From Paraburkholderia atlantica (GTDB taxonomy: Bacteria > Pseudomonadota > Gammaproteobacteria > Burkholderiales > Burkholderiaceae): a stretch of 64,000 bases of DNA. This document shows, in pieces, positions 26,217-35,656 of this stretch. The stretch spans positions 248,001-312,000 of the forward strand of contig NZ_WHNQ01000003.1 of the NCBI RefSeq assembly GCF_009362785.1, given 5' to 3'. Position 1 is the first letter of the stretch, and every line of letters begins with the position of its first letter. The position numbers were made by a program, and so were the translations under genes. Below the pieces are notes generated by a model that saw only the letters and a program-made list of their open reading frames with translations, did not search any database and was not told the DNA's origin.

Positions 26217-27677
26217 ATGGAGCATACCGAAACAACAGTAAGGCAAAGCGTGGACCCGGCGCAGGATGCCAGCCTCGCACCGCTGCTGGTTCCTCACGTA
26301 TACCGCGGGCGCACCGTCACCGGAAGCGCGATCAGACACGTGTCGCGCGATCTGGGGCAAGGCTTTTGCACACCCAGAATCGAATTGGACGATCTGGTAT
26401 GGCCACGCGCCGAGTCCGGCCCTGCCTTCGATATTCCTGGCGCGAAGATCATCGATTTTCTTGTCGAGCTAGGGCCGCGTTTGCACCTGGACGTCAATCC
26501 ACTGATGCAGGCCGCGCTCGAATCGATGATCAAGGTAAGTCCGCTCGGGCGACGGATCCTCGAAAACTGCTATCGCGACATTCCCAACCTTTTCTTGCGT
26601 GAAGTGATCGAGGACGAACTGCGCGTGAGTCTTGGCGACGCGCGCCTCGTGGACGGCTGGGTGGAACGTACTCTGCGCGGGCGTCCGAGTCGTCTGCGCG
26701 CGTTCCCACCGCGCCTCGTACATATCCTCGCAGGCAACTCGCCGATGGTCGCAGCCATGACGGTCATGCGCGCAGCGCTGACGAAGGGCGTTCACCTGCT
26801 GAAGCTGCCTTCGAACGATCTTTTCACGGCCACTGCAATCCTGCGCACGATGGCCGAAATCGACCCGGATCATCCGGTCACCCAGTCGTTTTCGGCCGCG
26901 TACTGGCGCGGTGGCGACGAGAACGTCGAGTCTATTCTTTATCGTCCGCAGTACTTCGACAAAATCGTCGTGTGGGGCGGCGAAAGCGCGGTTCGCCATG
27001 TGATGCGCTATGCCGGCCCTGGGCTCGAACTGGTCGCGTTCGATCCGAAGGTATCGATCTCGCTGATCGGCCGTGAGGCCTTTGCGTCCGACGAAATACT
27101 GCGCGAGGTCGCGCGTGCGGGCGCAGCCGATGTGCTGTCGTTCAACCAGGACGCGTGCAATGCAAGCCGGTATCAATTCATCGAAGGCGACGAAGATGAC
27201 GCCGACCGCTACTGCGAGCAACTGGCGCTCGCACTCGGCGAAGACTATCGGTACGGCGACGGCCAGGGCCCGCTCGTGCCCTCCGACATTCGCGAGGCCG
27301 TGGACGTGCTGCGCGAAATGGAACCGATCTATCGCGTGTTCGGTGGCTATGACGGCAAGGGACTCGTCATTCGTTCCGACGAGATGGTGGACTTCCACCC
27401 CATTTGCAAGACCGTCAACGTTGTTCCTGTGAAAAGCCTGCGCGATGGCGCGCGGCACGCGACAGTCGCCACGCAGACGGTGGGGATCTATCCGCCCCAC
27501 CGGGTCACGGAGGTACGCGACGCGCTCGCCTGCGCCGGGGTCCAGCGCATGGTGGCACTGGGCGAATCGATCTCCGATGGAGTCGGCGGCTATCCGCACG
27601 ACGGCATGTTCCCGATCCATCGATTCATGAAATGGGTATCGGAAGAATCCGGCCCGAATCAGCAGGAGATTCGATGA
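26217..27677 (+). CDS. LuxC-like acyl reductase (long-chain acyl-CoA/acyl-enzyme reductase)
   Basis: This 486-residue protein starts at ATG 26217, six nt after AAAGGAG. It resembles LuxC, which reduces an activated acyl group to an aldehyde with NADPH. Visible are the nucleotide-binding segment HILAGNSPMVAAMTVMRAAL (about residues 169-188) and the catalytic cysteine in FNQDACNASR (Cys314), plus the late PICKTVNVVPV block. No luxAB luciferase genes are present. With two LuxE-like partners encoded directly downstream it likely forms an acid-to-aldehyde reductase complex acting on a carboxylic acid of the local pathway. Confidence 0.85.
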   Translation: MEHTETTVRQSVDPAQDASLAPLLVPHVYRGRTVTGSAIRHVSRDLGQGFCTPRIELDDLVWPRAESGPAFDIPGAKIIDFLVELGPRLHLDVNPLMQAALESMIKVSPLGRRILENCYRDIPNLFLREVIEDELRVSLGDARLVDGWVERTLRGRPSRLRAFPPRLVHILAGNSPMVAAMTVMRAALTKGVHLLKLPSNDLFTATAILRTMAEIDPDHPVTQSFSAAYWRGGDENVESILYRPQYFDKIVVWGGESAVRHVMRYAGPGLELVAFDPKVSISLIGREAFASDEILREVARAGAADVLSFNQDACNASRYQFIEGDEDDADRYCEQLALALGEDYRYGDGQGPLVPSDIREAVDVLREMEPIYRVFGGYDGKGLVIRSDEMVDFHPICKTVNVVPVKSLRDGARHATVATQTVGIYPPHRVTEVRDALACAGVQRMVALGESISDGVGGYPHDGMFPIHRFMKWVSEESGPNQQEIR

Positions 27678-29062
27678 TGCAAGCCCTTTCAACGCTACTG
27701 CCGCTCACGGACGTCGCCGATCCTTTCAGGAATGCGCCAGAAAACCTCCATGCGATGCAACTTCAGGCCGTGGGCGAGCGCTTCGCACAGCGACGGCAGC
27801 AGATCCGCATCCTCGACAAGCGGGCCGGCGAGGCCGGCGTCACGGAGGTAAAAAGCATGAGCGATGCCGTGCCATTGCTCTTTGCCGACGCCGTTTATAA
27901 AAGCTATCCGGATTCGTTCATCGAGCAGGGCAAATGGCGTCATCTCACTGCGTGGCTGCAAACGCTCACGACGCGCAGGATCGACGGACTCGAATATGAC
28001 GCGATTCGCGATCTCGATGACTGGATCAACGAGTTGCGCCGCAACGGACACTACGTGATGAGTTCGAGCGGGACCTCGGGCAAGCAGTCCTTCATTTACC
28101 AAAGCGAGGCCGACCGTGAACTTGGATGGCGGCTGCTCGCCCAGGGTATTCGGTGGGCCGCGAGCGGTATGCGCGATCCGTCGCGGCGTTATCCGGTGTT
28201 CCTGTTGACGCCTTCTTCAGGCTCTTATACGGGCACGGAACGGATGGCGAAGTTCGCTGAATCGATTGCCGTGCCCGGCGACCTCCACTACATGTCCGAT
28301 GTGCCGCAGAGTGCCGCTCACACGACGCGCATGGCACGCATGCGACGCGCGATCGCGGACGGTACCGCGCTGCCAAGTGAAATCGAGGCGTTCCAGAACG
28401 AAAGCCGGGAACGTAGCGAGCGAGTACAGGCCGATTTCCGGCTGTTCATCGATCAATTGCTCGACCGGCGCCGTGAGCCGATGTTCATCATGGGCATGCT
28501 GGGCATGCTGTACCAGATCGTGGCCACCGGTCGCGAACGCGGCATTGCCGACGGTGACTTTCATCCCGATACGATCATCAGTATCGGAGGTGGCAAAAAG
28601 GGCGCGAACTTGCCCGAAGACTTCCAGCAGCAATGCGAGCGCTTCTTCAATTTCAACTCGACCAATTTCAACGACGGCTACGGAATGGGCGAAGTGTCCG
28701 GCTTTTGCCCGTGGTTCCACGAAGCGAAGGCCTGGGCCGTACCGCCGTGGCTGGTCCCGCTGGTGCTCGACTCAAAAGGCGAAGAACTTCTGAATCCGCC
28801 CGATGGAAAAGGCGTTGTCGAAGGACGGCTCGCGATGATCGACCTGCTGGCGGATGGCCGCTGGGGCGGGGTCATCAGCGGCGACAAGGTCACTGTCGAG
28901 TTTGGTCACGGCATCGACGGCGTGCGCACGCCCATCATTCGCGACGTCGTTCGCTACAAGGACCTGCCCGGCGGTGACGACAAGCTGTCTTGCGCCGGAA
29001 CGATCGACGCCTATGTCCGCGGAGAGGTCGCGGACATGACTGAGGCTCGCACTGCTGGATGA
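27674..29062 (+). CDS. LuxE-like acyl-protein synthetase 1
   Basis: This 462-residue protein overlaps the LuxC-like stop by ATGA, with AGGAG upstream. The adenylate-forming P-loop VMSSSGTSGKQSF (about residues 128-140) and DGYGMGEVSG (acyl-AMP motif) match LuxE and phenylacetate-CoA-ligase relatives. A conserved cysteine near the C-terminus, DDKLSCAGT (Cys about 440), is where LuxE carries its acyl group, by analogy. It should activate a carboxylate with ATP and hand it to the LuxC-like reductase. It is longer than bacterial-luminescence LuxE (~370 aa), with an extra N-terminal part. Confidence 0.75.
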   Translation: MMQALSTLLPLTDVADPFRNAPENLHAMQLQAVGERFAQRRQQIRILDKRAGEAGVTEVKSMSDAVPLLFADAVYKSYPDSFIEQGKWRHLTAWLQTLTTRRIDGLEYDAIRDLDDWINELRRNGHYVMSSSGTSGKQSFIYQSEADRELGWRLLAQGIRWAASGMRDPSRRYPVFLLTPSSGSYTGTERMAKFAESIAVPGDLHYMSDVPQSAAHTTRMARMRRAIADGTALPSEIEAFQNESRERSERVQADFRLFIDQLLDRRREPMFIMGMLGMLYQIVATGRERGIADGDFHPDTIISIGGGKKGANLPEDFQQQCERFFNFNSTNFNDGYGMGEVSGFCPWFHEAKAWAVPPWLVPLVLDSKGEELLNPPDGKGVVEGRLAMIDLLADGRWGGVISGDKVTVEFGHGIDGVRTPIIRDVVRYKDLPGGDDKLSCAGTIDAYVRGEVADMTEARTAG

Positions 29063-29099
29063 ATGCATCTCCCGAGAAATCTACGGAACCTACTCAACG

Positions 29100-29951
29100 A
29101 TGACACAACAAACGACAAGTCCAGCCGTGTGGTTTATCACCGGTGTTTCGTCCGGGTTCGGCCGCTCCCTTGCCGAGGCGGTCCTCGCACGCGGCGACAA
29201 AGTGGTCGGCACGGTACGCAATGACGCGCAAATCGCCCCCTTTGAAAATCTTGCGCCCGGCCGCGCTCACGGCGTGCTGCTCGACGTCACCGATGCGGCG
29301 GCGGTACTATGCGCCGTTGGGCAGGCACTCGAGCGCACAGGCGCTATCGACATACTCGTCAACAATGCCGGCTATGGCCTGTTTGGCGCACTCGAAGAGG
29401 TTTCCGACGCGGAGGCGCGGCAACTATTCGATACCAACGTCTTCGGCACGGTCAATGTGATACGCGCAGTGCTACCCCACTTTCGCGCGCGTAAGCGCGG
29501 CCATATCGTGAATTTTTCATCGGTCGCCGGCGTGATCGGCATCGCTGGCTGCAGCTTCTATTGCGCGTCGAAGCACGCGATCGAAGGGCTTTCAGAATCG
29601 TTGGCTCAGGAACTCCACCCGTTTGGCATCGGTGTGACCCTCGTCGAGCCGGGCGGCTTCCGCACGAACTTCGCCGGTGGCTCGTTGAAGTGGAGTGAGA
29701 ACGAATTGCCCGACTACTCGGAGACCGTGGGGCAGATGCGCCGCTACATGAGCAGCTACCACGGCACCCAGGCAGGCGACCCCGCGAAGGCCGCGGAGGC
29801 CATCGTCCGCGCGGTGTCGGCGGACGCGCCGCCGCTACGCCTGCCGCTCGGTCCCGACGCCGTCGAGGTCGTCCGCAAAAAGCTCGCATCAGTGCAGGAC
29901 AACCTCGAAACATGGCTTGAAGTCTCGAGCTCCACCAACTTCGATCAATAA
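29100..29951 (+). CDS. SDR family oxidoreductase
   Basis: This 283-residue SDR has WFITGVSSGFGRSLAEAVLA for cofactor binding, NNAGYGLFGALEE, the catalytic Ser in NFSSVAGVIG and YCASKHAIEGLSESLA. This subgroup often reduces aldehydes or hydroxysteroid-like ketones with NADPH. It sits 37 nt after the first LuxE-like gene and 31 nt before the second, so it is likely to process the aldehyde formed by the LuxC-like reductase to an alcohol, or to act on a linked ketone. The operon position is the main evidence for that role. Confidence 0.85.
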   Translation: MTQQTTSPAVWFITGVSSGFGRSLAEAVLARGDKVVGTVRNDAQIAPFENLAPGRAHGVLLDVTDAAAVLCAVGQALERTGAIDILVNNAGYGLFGALEEVSDAEARQLFDTNVFGTVNVIRAVLPHFRARKRGHIVNFSSVAGVIGIAGCSFYCASKHAIEGLSESLAQELHPFGIGVTLVEPGGFRTNFAGGSLKWSENELPDYSETVGQMRRYMSSYHGTQAGDPAKAAEAIVRAVSADAPPLRLPLGPDAVEVVRKKLASVQDNLETWLEVSSSTNFDQ

Positions 29952-29982
29952 AATCGCAGCAATTTCTTGCAGAGGAGACAAC

Positions 29983-31347
29983 ATGTCCGCTCTGGACCCG
30001 TTCTACGCAATGCTTCGTGGCGAAGGCGATCCTTTCCGCAATCACCCCGAGAATCTCCGTGAGCTTCAGCTCGCCGCCATGAAAGAGCGCTTCGCCGAGC
30101 GCCGCGAGCAGATCAAGCTGCTGCGCCGCAGAGCAGACGATGTCGGCATCGAAGACGTCAACCGTCACGCAGACATGGTGCCGCTTCTGTTCGCGCATCA
30201 AATCTACAAGAGCTATCCTGAGCAGTTCATCGACAACGGCCGCTGGAAGCATCTGTCCGTCTGGCTGCAAACACTATCGAGCAAACGCGTCGGTGACGTC
30301 GAGGTCAACGGCGTCAATAACGTCGACGCGTGGATGGATCGCTTGCGCGAGGCAGGTCATCACGTGTTCAGCTCGAGCGGCACGTCCGGCAAGTGCAGCT
30401 TCGTCAGCCAGACGCGAGCCGATCTCGACAATGTCACCGAGTCCTGCGTGAAGCTTGGCGTGTACGGCAACGCATTGATCCAAAGAGACTTCGGCAAACG
30501 CCCGGTATTCCTGATGATGCCGCCGGGCGGGGCGCATCGGCACATTGAGCCGGTACTGAACGCAGCCAAGCGGCTCGGCGCCGAAAGCACCCTGATGTTC
30601 GATGACCCGGTGCTCGCATCTGCAACGATCTCGATGGGCCGCATGCGTCGTGCAATGGCCGATGGCTCAGCCAAGCCCAGTGAAGTCGCGGCATTTCAGG
30701 AGCAGGCGGCGGCACGCCAGCGACACACAGGCGCGATGATCGACCGGTTTCTCGACAAGCTTACGGCGCGCCGGGAAGTCCCCGTGCTCGTGCAAGGCAA
30801 CTGGTCGTTGCACTGGACGCTGGTGGAGCGCGCCCGCCAGCGCGGGATAGCGGATGGCATCTGCCACCCCGACACGGTGATCACGGCCGGAGGCGGATTG
30901 AAAGGCACCGCCGCGCCCGCCGACTACCGCGAACAGGTCATCCGCTTCTACGGTATCCGGCCGGAGAACGTTCAGAACAGCTATGGCATGACCGAAATGA
31001 TCGGCACCGGTCCCTGGTCGGACGTTGCGCAGGGCTACGCTATCTGCCCGTGGATCGTTCCGTTCGTTCTCGACAAATCGGGCGAGCACCTGCTGAATCC
31101 TTCCGATGGTCAGGGTGTCGTCGAAGGGCGGTTCGCGTTCTTCGATCTGCTGGCCGAAGGATACTGGGGCGGTTTCATTACCGGCGACAAGGTCACGGTC
31201 GACTTTTCACCGACCGGCAACACCGACGGACTGCACGGTCCGCTAGTCAGGCAGGTCGGCCGGTATGCCGATCTCGAAGAAGGCGAAGACAAGCTTTCGT
31301 GCGCAGGTACGATGGAGTCGTATGTACGCGGCATGATCAACGTTTGA
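29983..31347 (+). CDS. LuxE-like acyl-protein synthetase 2
   Basis: This 454-residue paralogue of the first LuxE-like protein starts at ATG 29983 after AGAGGAGA. It retains VFSSSGTSGKCSFV, NSYGMTEMIG and the late DKLSCAGTMESYV cysteine (about residue 440). The two proteins align along their whole length, including the opening DPFRN-PENL and VVEGR-A-DLL. Two synthetases for one LuxC-like reductase suggests either two different acids or a heteromeric complex. It is the last gene before a GC hairpin at 31374. Confidence 0.75.
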   Translation: MSALDPFYAMLRGEGDPFRNHPENLRELQLAAMKERFAERREQIKLLRRRADDVGIEDVNRHADMVPLLFAHQIYKSYPEQFIDNGRWKHLSVWLQTLSSKRVGDVEVNGVNNVDAWMDRLREAGHHVFSSSGTSGKCSFVSQTRADLDNVTESCVKLGVYGNALIQRDFGKRPVFLMMPPGGAHRHIEPVLNAAKRLGAESTLMFDDPVLASATISMGRMRRAMADGSAKPSEVAAFQEQAAARQRHTGAMIDRFLDKLTARREVPVLVQGNWSLHWTLVERARQRGIADGICHPDTVITAGGGLKGTAAPADYREQVIRFYGIRPENVQNSYGMTEMIGTGPWSDVAQGYAICPWIVPFVLDKSGEHLLNPSDGQGVVEGRFAFFDLLAEGYWGGFITGDKVTVDFSPTGNTDGLHGPLVRQVGRYADLEEGEDKLSCAGTMESYVRGMINV

Positions 31348-31373
31348 ACCTCGGGCACTGCTCTTGAAACCGA

Positions 31374-31395
31374 GGGGCGCCGTCGGTGGCGCCCC
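31374..31395 (+). terminator. GC-rich hairpin after the LuxC/LuxE-like operon
   Basis: Arms GGGGCGCC and GGCGCCCC with loop GTCGGT begin 27 nt past the stop. There is no T-run, so the signal is a probable but not classic terminator. Confidence 0.5.
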
Positions 31396-31423
31396 CTGAG
31401 ACACGTGAGTATACTGGCGAGCT

Positions 31424-32158
31424 GTGTCCGTCAAAAAACACTCACCGATGTTCAAACCTATGGCAGTTCTTGCTCCCGACGGAGCTTCGCGGCTCGCTGC
31501 GGCGGGCAAACAGCGAACGGCCGGCCGGCCCACCCACGACGATGCGCTCCAGATGCGTGAGAGCCTCCTCGATGCCGCCAAGTCGGTCTTCATGAGAGAA
31601 GGTTTCGGCGCCGCCAGAGTCGAAGAAATCGCGTCGATCGCGGGCGTCAGCAAGACGACGATCTACCGTCAATTCGGAACGAAGGAAGAGTTGTTTCGCG
31701 CCATCGTCTGGCGCGGGATGGCTGATTTGCGCGGCAAGATTTCACAGCATGTCGAGCCGGGCCGCGATTTTTCGACGAACCTGGCATCGCTTATCGACGC
31801 GCTCGTCGAGCACATGGCGACACCCGACAGCATGCACACTTCCCGACTGGTGATCGGCGAAGCGATGCGCTTTCCCGACATCGCGAAACAATTTCTGCAG
31901 TACACAGCTACGATGCTGGAGCCCCTCGCCAGCGCACTCGAATCCGCGGCGGCCAGCGGCATTATCGAGATCGATGACCCTGCGAATTCGGCGCGCGATG
32001 TCCTGACGTTGGTCACCGGCGCGCCCGAAGTCCACCTTGCGATACAAACCACGCGTGCAGAACGCAGACGCCGGGCCGAACGCATTCATCGGTTCGTATT
32101 GACGGCGTGGAAATATCGGGCGACTCTGGACAAGGTTCGGGGCAGGTCAATGCCGTAA
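31424..32158 (+). CDS. TetR family transcriptional regulator
   Basis: This protein has about 244 residues; GTG 31424 is the first possible start and ATG 31448 (MFKPMAVL) an alternative. The helix-turn-helix lies at about residues 45-90: LLDAAKSVFMREGFGAARVE, IASIAGVSKTTIYRQFGTKE. The N-terminal tail GRPTHDDALQ is Arg/Pro-rich, as in many regulators of this type. The C-terminal LVTGAPEVHLAIQTT is the DUF-type dimer region. It lies 76 nt after the LuxE-like operon and is convergent with the thioesterase gene; its targets are unclear. Confidence 0.85.
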   Translation: MSVKKHSPMFKPMAVLAPDGASRLAAAGKQRTAGRPTHDDALQMRESLLDAAKSVFMREGFGAARVEEIASIAGVSKTTIYRQFGTKEELFRAIVWRGMADLRGKISQHVEPGRDFSTNLASLIDALVEHMATPDSMHTSRLVIGEAMRFPDIAKQFLQYTATMLEPLASALESAAASGIIEIDDPANSARDVLTLVTGAPEVHLAIQTTRAERRRRAERIHRFVLTAWKYRATLDKVRGRSMP

Positions 32159-32192
32159 CGTGGGGCGCTACATTCCGTAGTTCCTCGAAGTA

Positions 32193-32657
32193 CTAGTTGT
32201 CAAACGCCCCCATCACCTGAAACTGCCCCGACGCCTGGGCGATGCACTTTGCGTTCGCCCAGATTTGGCAATCCGAGAAAATCACTCGCCTTCCCGACCG
32301 CAAAACGTCGACACGAGCTTCAACCCAATCGCCGGGCTCAGCGTTGCCCATGAAGTTGACAGTCAAGCTCGTCGTCAACACCTTCACCGCCGGCTCACGC
32401 GAATGCTTGCTCGCCCATGTAATCGCCGTGTCAGCGAGCATGCAAACCGCGCCGCCGTGCATCATCTGACCGAGGTTGCGATGCGCCTCGCGGACATACA
32501 TCCCTATGACCTGTCCGCGCTCGGTCTTACGAAAGTACGTTGGTCCGAACATCTGATGGAAGGGCCCAAACGACGGCATCAACGAAAATCCCTCTGGAAT
32601 GGGCCCTTCGTCATCTGCTTGCCTGCAGAAGACGGCCAGTTCGTCCGTTTGCTCCAA
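32193..32657 (-). CDS. PaaI-type hotdog thioesterase
   Basis: I start at TTG 32655-32657 (LEQTDELAVF) because GAGGAG lies 7 nt upstream, giving 154 residues, the usual length; the longer frame is not conserved-looking. The hotdog signature AHRNLGQMMHGGAVCMLADT has the HGG loop and the catalytic acidic residue in LAD. It should hydrolyse acyl-CoA thioesters, for example to release CoA from dead-end intermediates. It is divergent from the flavin oxidoreductase gene with a 110-nt gap that contains both promoters. Confidence 0.8.
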   Translation of the reverse strand: MEQTDELAVFCRQADDEGPIPEGFSLMPSFGPFHQMFGPTYFRKTERGQVIGMYVREAHRNLGQMMHGGAVCMLADTAITWASKHSREPAVKVLTTSLTVNFMGNAEPGDWVEARVDVLRSGRRVIFSDCQIWANAKCIAQASGQFQVMGAFDN

Positions 32658-32767
32658 TGCAATTCTCCTCTTCGACGCCGGATGTAACACAGCGGCAGAT
32701 TTTCTTTCGCTCTCGACAAAAAGATAGCGTATCATTATCCGCACGAAAGTCAATTATATGAACGCCC

Positions 32768-33919
32768 ATGGATATCGGATCGCTCTTTACGCCCCTGACC
32801 GTACGGGGCGTCACGCTTGCCAACCGTATCGTCATGTCACCCATGACCCGCGGCTTTTCACCCAATGGACTGCCTGGCAGTGACGTCGCGTCCTACTACA
32901 AGCGCCGTGCCCAAGGCGAGACAGGTCTCATCATCACGGAAGGCGTTGGTGTCGATCATCCGGCAGCACTTGGCGAGGCGGGACTAGGCGAAAATTCGAT
33001 CCCGGTGCTGGTCGACGAAGAATCCGTTACAGCCTGGCGCCGCGTGACGGACGAAGTTCATGCAAGTGGCGGCATCATCTTTCCTCAGTTGTGGCACATG
33101 GGTCCGATGAAGGAAGCGAATACGGGCCCCTTCCCGGCTGCGGAGCCGCTGCGCCCGTCCGGATTGTGGGGACCGGCGGGACGAACGACATCGCTGAATG
33201 CGGGCTACATGGAGCGGGTCATGACGCCAACTCGCCCGATGACCGACACCGAGATCGCGGACGTTATTGCGGCCTATGGTCGAAGCGCCCGCTATGCGAA
33301 GGCCGCGGGCTTCGATGGAATCGCGATTCACGGAGGTCACGGCTACCTGATCGACGCGTTTCTGTGGGCCGAAACCAATCAACGCACGGATCAATGGGGT
33401 AAAGATCTCGCAGCGCGCAGCCGCTTCGCCGCCGAAGTCGTTCGCACGATCCGCGAAGCGATCGGCGCCACGATGCCGATCACGTTCCGTTTCTCGCAGT
33501 GGAAACAGCAGGATTTCCGCGCGCGTCTCGCCAACGATCCGCACGAGCTCGAACAGATCCTCGCCCCGCTCGCGGACGCAGGCGTCGACATCTTCGAGGC
33601 GAGCACCCGGTACTTCAATCGGGCGGAATTCCCCGACTCAAAAATGAATCTCGCCGGTTGGGTGAAGAAGGTAACCGGCAGGCTTTCGATGGCTGTTGGT
33701 GGAATCGGCATTAACAAGGGTTACTACGATTCGATGGCCGGGGCCGAGACCTCGGCGCAGCCCGATCTCACCCCTCTGCTCGATCGCTTTTCGCGCGGCG
33801 AATTCGATCTTGTTGGCGTAGGACGCTCGCTTCTGCATGATCCGAACTGGGCACGGCGCGCGCGGCTTGGCGAGCCGTTCCTCGGATTCAGCAACGATTC
33901 CCTCGCACGACTAACCTGA
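32768..33919 (+). CDS. NADH:flavin oxidoreductase, old yellow enzyme family
   Basis: This 383-residue TIM-barrel flavoprotein opens with LFTPLTVRGVTLANRIVMSP (FMN binding) and has the HGGHGYLIDAFLWAETNQRT active-site block. The usual QFLSP of ene-reductases is AFLWA here, a change near the substrate. FGVG-type phosphate binding appears as LVGVGRSLL. It likely reduces an activated C=C (enone or enoyl) of a pathway intermediate. Two SDR genes follow on the same strand, so it belongs to a redox operon. Confidence 0.85.
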   Translation: MDIGSLFTPLTVRGVTLANRIVMSPMTRGFSPNGLPGSDVASYYKRRAQGETGLIITEGVGVDHPAALGEAGLGENSIPVLVDEESVTAWRRVTDEVHASGGIIFPQLWHMGPMKEANTGPFPAAEPLRPSGLWGPAGRTTSLNAGYMERVMTPTRPMTDTEIADVIAAYGRSARYAKAAGFDGIAIHGGHGYLIDAFLWAETNQRTDQWGKDLAARSRFAAEVVRTIREAIGATMPITFRFSQWKQQDFRARLANDPHELEQILAPLADAGVDIFEASTRYFNRAEFPDSKMNLAGWVKKVTGRLSMAVGGIGINKGYYDSMAGAETSAQPDLTPLLDRFSRGEFDLVGVGRSLLHDPNWARRARLGEPFLGFSNDSLARLT

Positions 33920-33960
33920 AGTGCATCTTTCGCTCTGCCCCGAACTAGCGAGAAGCATCG

Positions 33961-34755
33961 ATGAAGAGACTGGATGGAAAGATCGCGCTCGTGATGGGCG
34001 CATCACGAGCGGGCAACATGGGCCAGGCCATTACGCGTCGCTTTGTCGATGAAGGCGCGACAGTGGTGATCGCGGGAAGGAGCGCCGAGGGCCTGCAGTC
34101 GTTCGCTCGCGAAATCGGCGCACCAGTGAGCGCGAAGCTCTGCGATGTCGCCTCGAAATCTGCGGTCTCGCAATTCGTCGAGGATGTGGTCCATGCGCAC
34201 GGCCGACTCGACATTGCAGTCAACGCCGCGGCAACCGGCCACTACGGAGCATTCGAAGAAACGAGCGAAGCCGAGATCGACGAGATGCTGTCGATCATAT
34301 TCAAGGGCGGCTTCTTTTTCATGCAGAGCGCGGTCGGCGCCATGAAACACTCGGGCGGCGGTTCGATCATCAATATTTCTTCGGCTGTGGCCACGATCAT
34401 GTTCGAGAACCACGCTGCCTATATGGGCGCCAAGGCGGGGCTCGAACACATCACGCGCTCGGTAGCCAATGAATTCGGCCGCTTCGGCATACGCGCGAAC
34501 TGTATCGCGCCCGGCTTGACCGAGACGCCGATGCTGGGCGGTTTCGTTAGCCCGGGCATGACCGACGCCTTCATCAAGGAAATGCCGCTAGGCAGGCTCA
34601 ATACCGTCGAGGACATCGCCAACGCCGCGGTGTTCGTCGCGTCGGACGAATGCTTCATGACGGGGCAGACCCTCCATGTCACCGGCGGACTCACGCTTCG
34701 GCGCAATCCCACGGCGGCCGAGATCGCCGCCTCCGTGCAAGCAGCGACACGATGA
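33961..34755 (+). CDS. SDR family oxidoreductase
   Basis: This 264-residue SDR has a modified cofactor loop, VMGASRAGNMGQAI, which recalls enoyl-reductase-like SDRs such as FabI (loop GxxxxxSxG) as well as classical SDRs. It has VNAAATG in place of NNAG, NISSAVATIM, YMGAKAGLEH and MTGQTLHVTGGL. It lies 41 nt after the old-yellow-enzyme gene and 31 nt before the next SDR, clearly in the same operon. The altered glycine loop may indicate a different cofactor geometry. The substrate is unknown. Confidence 0.8.
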   Translation: MKRLDGKIALVMGASRAGNMGQAITRRFVDEGATVVIAGRSAEGLQSFAREIGAPVSAKLCDVASKSAVSQFVEDVVHAHGRLDIAVNAAATGHYGAFEETSEAEIDEMLSIIFKGGFFFMQSAVGAMKHSGGGSIINISSAVATIMFENHAAYMGAKAGLEHITRSVANEFGRFGIRANCIAPGLTETPMLGGFVSPGMTDAFIKEMPLGRLNTVEDIANAAVFVASDECFMTGQTLHVTGGLTLRRNPTAAEIAASVQAATR

Positions 34756-34786
34756 GGACATTCTCTGTGAGCGGGGGAAACTGACA

Positions 34787-35629
34787 ATGGATCTGCAGCT
34801 CGAGGGCAAGCGCGCACTCGTTACAGGCAGCAACTCCGGAATTGGCGAAGGCATCGCAAAAGTCCTGGCTCGTGAGGGCGCCGTCGTGGTCGTGCACGGC
34901 CGCAATGAAGGACGTTGTCGGAACGTGGCGGACGCACTCGCGGCTGCCGGGTGCACGGTTTCTTACGTCGTGGGTGACTTATCCGATGAGGCGGCTTGCA
35001 ACGGCGTCGCGGATCAGATCATCGAGCGGCTCGGCGGAATTGACATCCTGGTGAACAACGCCGGCGGCCGTGCCAGTTCGCATCGCGTGGACGGCAAAGG
35101 TGGTGCAATGAATCCAGCCTGGCTCGAGACGCCTTGGTCCGATTGGACCTGGACCTTCGAGCAGAATGTCGGCGCGGCCGTCAGGCTGATCCAGAAGCTG
35201 GTTCCAGGAATGAAGGAGCGTGGCTTCGGGCGCATCATCAATATCGGAAGCGCGGCCGCCACACAGGTGGAGCCCGATCTAGCCGAATACCAGGCCATCA
35301 AGGCAGCGATGGTCAACATGAGCGCATCGCTTGCCAAGACACTCGCCGCGACAGGGATCACGGTCAACACCGTGACGCCCGGCATCATCATGTCGCCGGC
35401 GGTCAAAAGTACGTTTACCGATCTCGCACTCAAGCAGGGTTGGGGAGTCGATGACTGGGCAGAGGTGGAGCGCCGCTTTACTTCCCAGATCTTCGTCAAT
35501 TCGGCTGGCAAGTTCGGCGAGCCGGAGGATATCGGCCGCATGGTCGCCCTGCTGGCCAGTCCGCTATCCGGTTACATGACCGGTGCCAACTATCGCGTCG
35601 ATGGCGGCCAAATCAGATCGATCAACTGA
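34787..35629 (+). CDS. SDR family oxidoreductase
   Basis: This 280-residue SDR has ALVTGSNSGIGEGIAKVLAR, VNNAGGRASS, a catalytic Ser in INIGSAAATQ, the Tyr-Lys pair in YQAIKAAMVN, and YMTGANYRVDGG. An insertion between NNAG and the catalytic Ser (about 25 residues, with NPAWLETPWSDWTW) makes it longer than a standard SDR. The start is ATG 34787 after GCGGGGGAAAC. It is the third gene of the OYE-SDR-SDR operon and likely acts on the same intermediate series. Confidence 0.85.
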   Translation: MDLQLEGKRALVTGSNSGIGEGIAKVLAREGAVVVVHGRNEGRCRNVADALAAAGCTVSYVVGDLSDEAACNGVADQIIERLGGIDILVNNAGGRASSHRVDGKGGAMNPAWLETPWSDWTWTFEQNVGAAVRLIQKLVPGMKERGFGRIINIGSAAATQVEPDLAEYQAIKAAMVNMSASLAKTLAATGITVNTVTPGIIMSPAVKSTFTDLALKQGWGVDDWAEVERRFTSQIFVNSAGKFGEPEDIGRMVALLASPLSGYMTGANYRVDGGQIRSIN

Positions 35630-35656
35630 GTTTCAAGACCGGATGGAGCGATTGCA

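Noticed and set aside
26217..31347. Bioluminescence operon
   Set aside because: LuxC- and LuxE-like genes occur, but there are no luxA/luxB luciferase or luxD genes.
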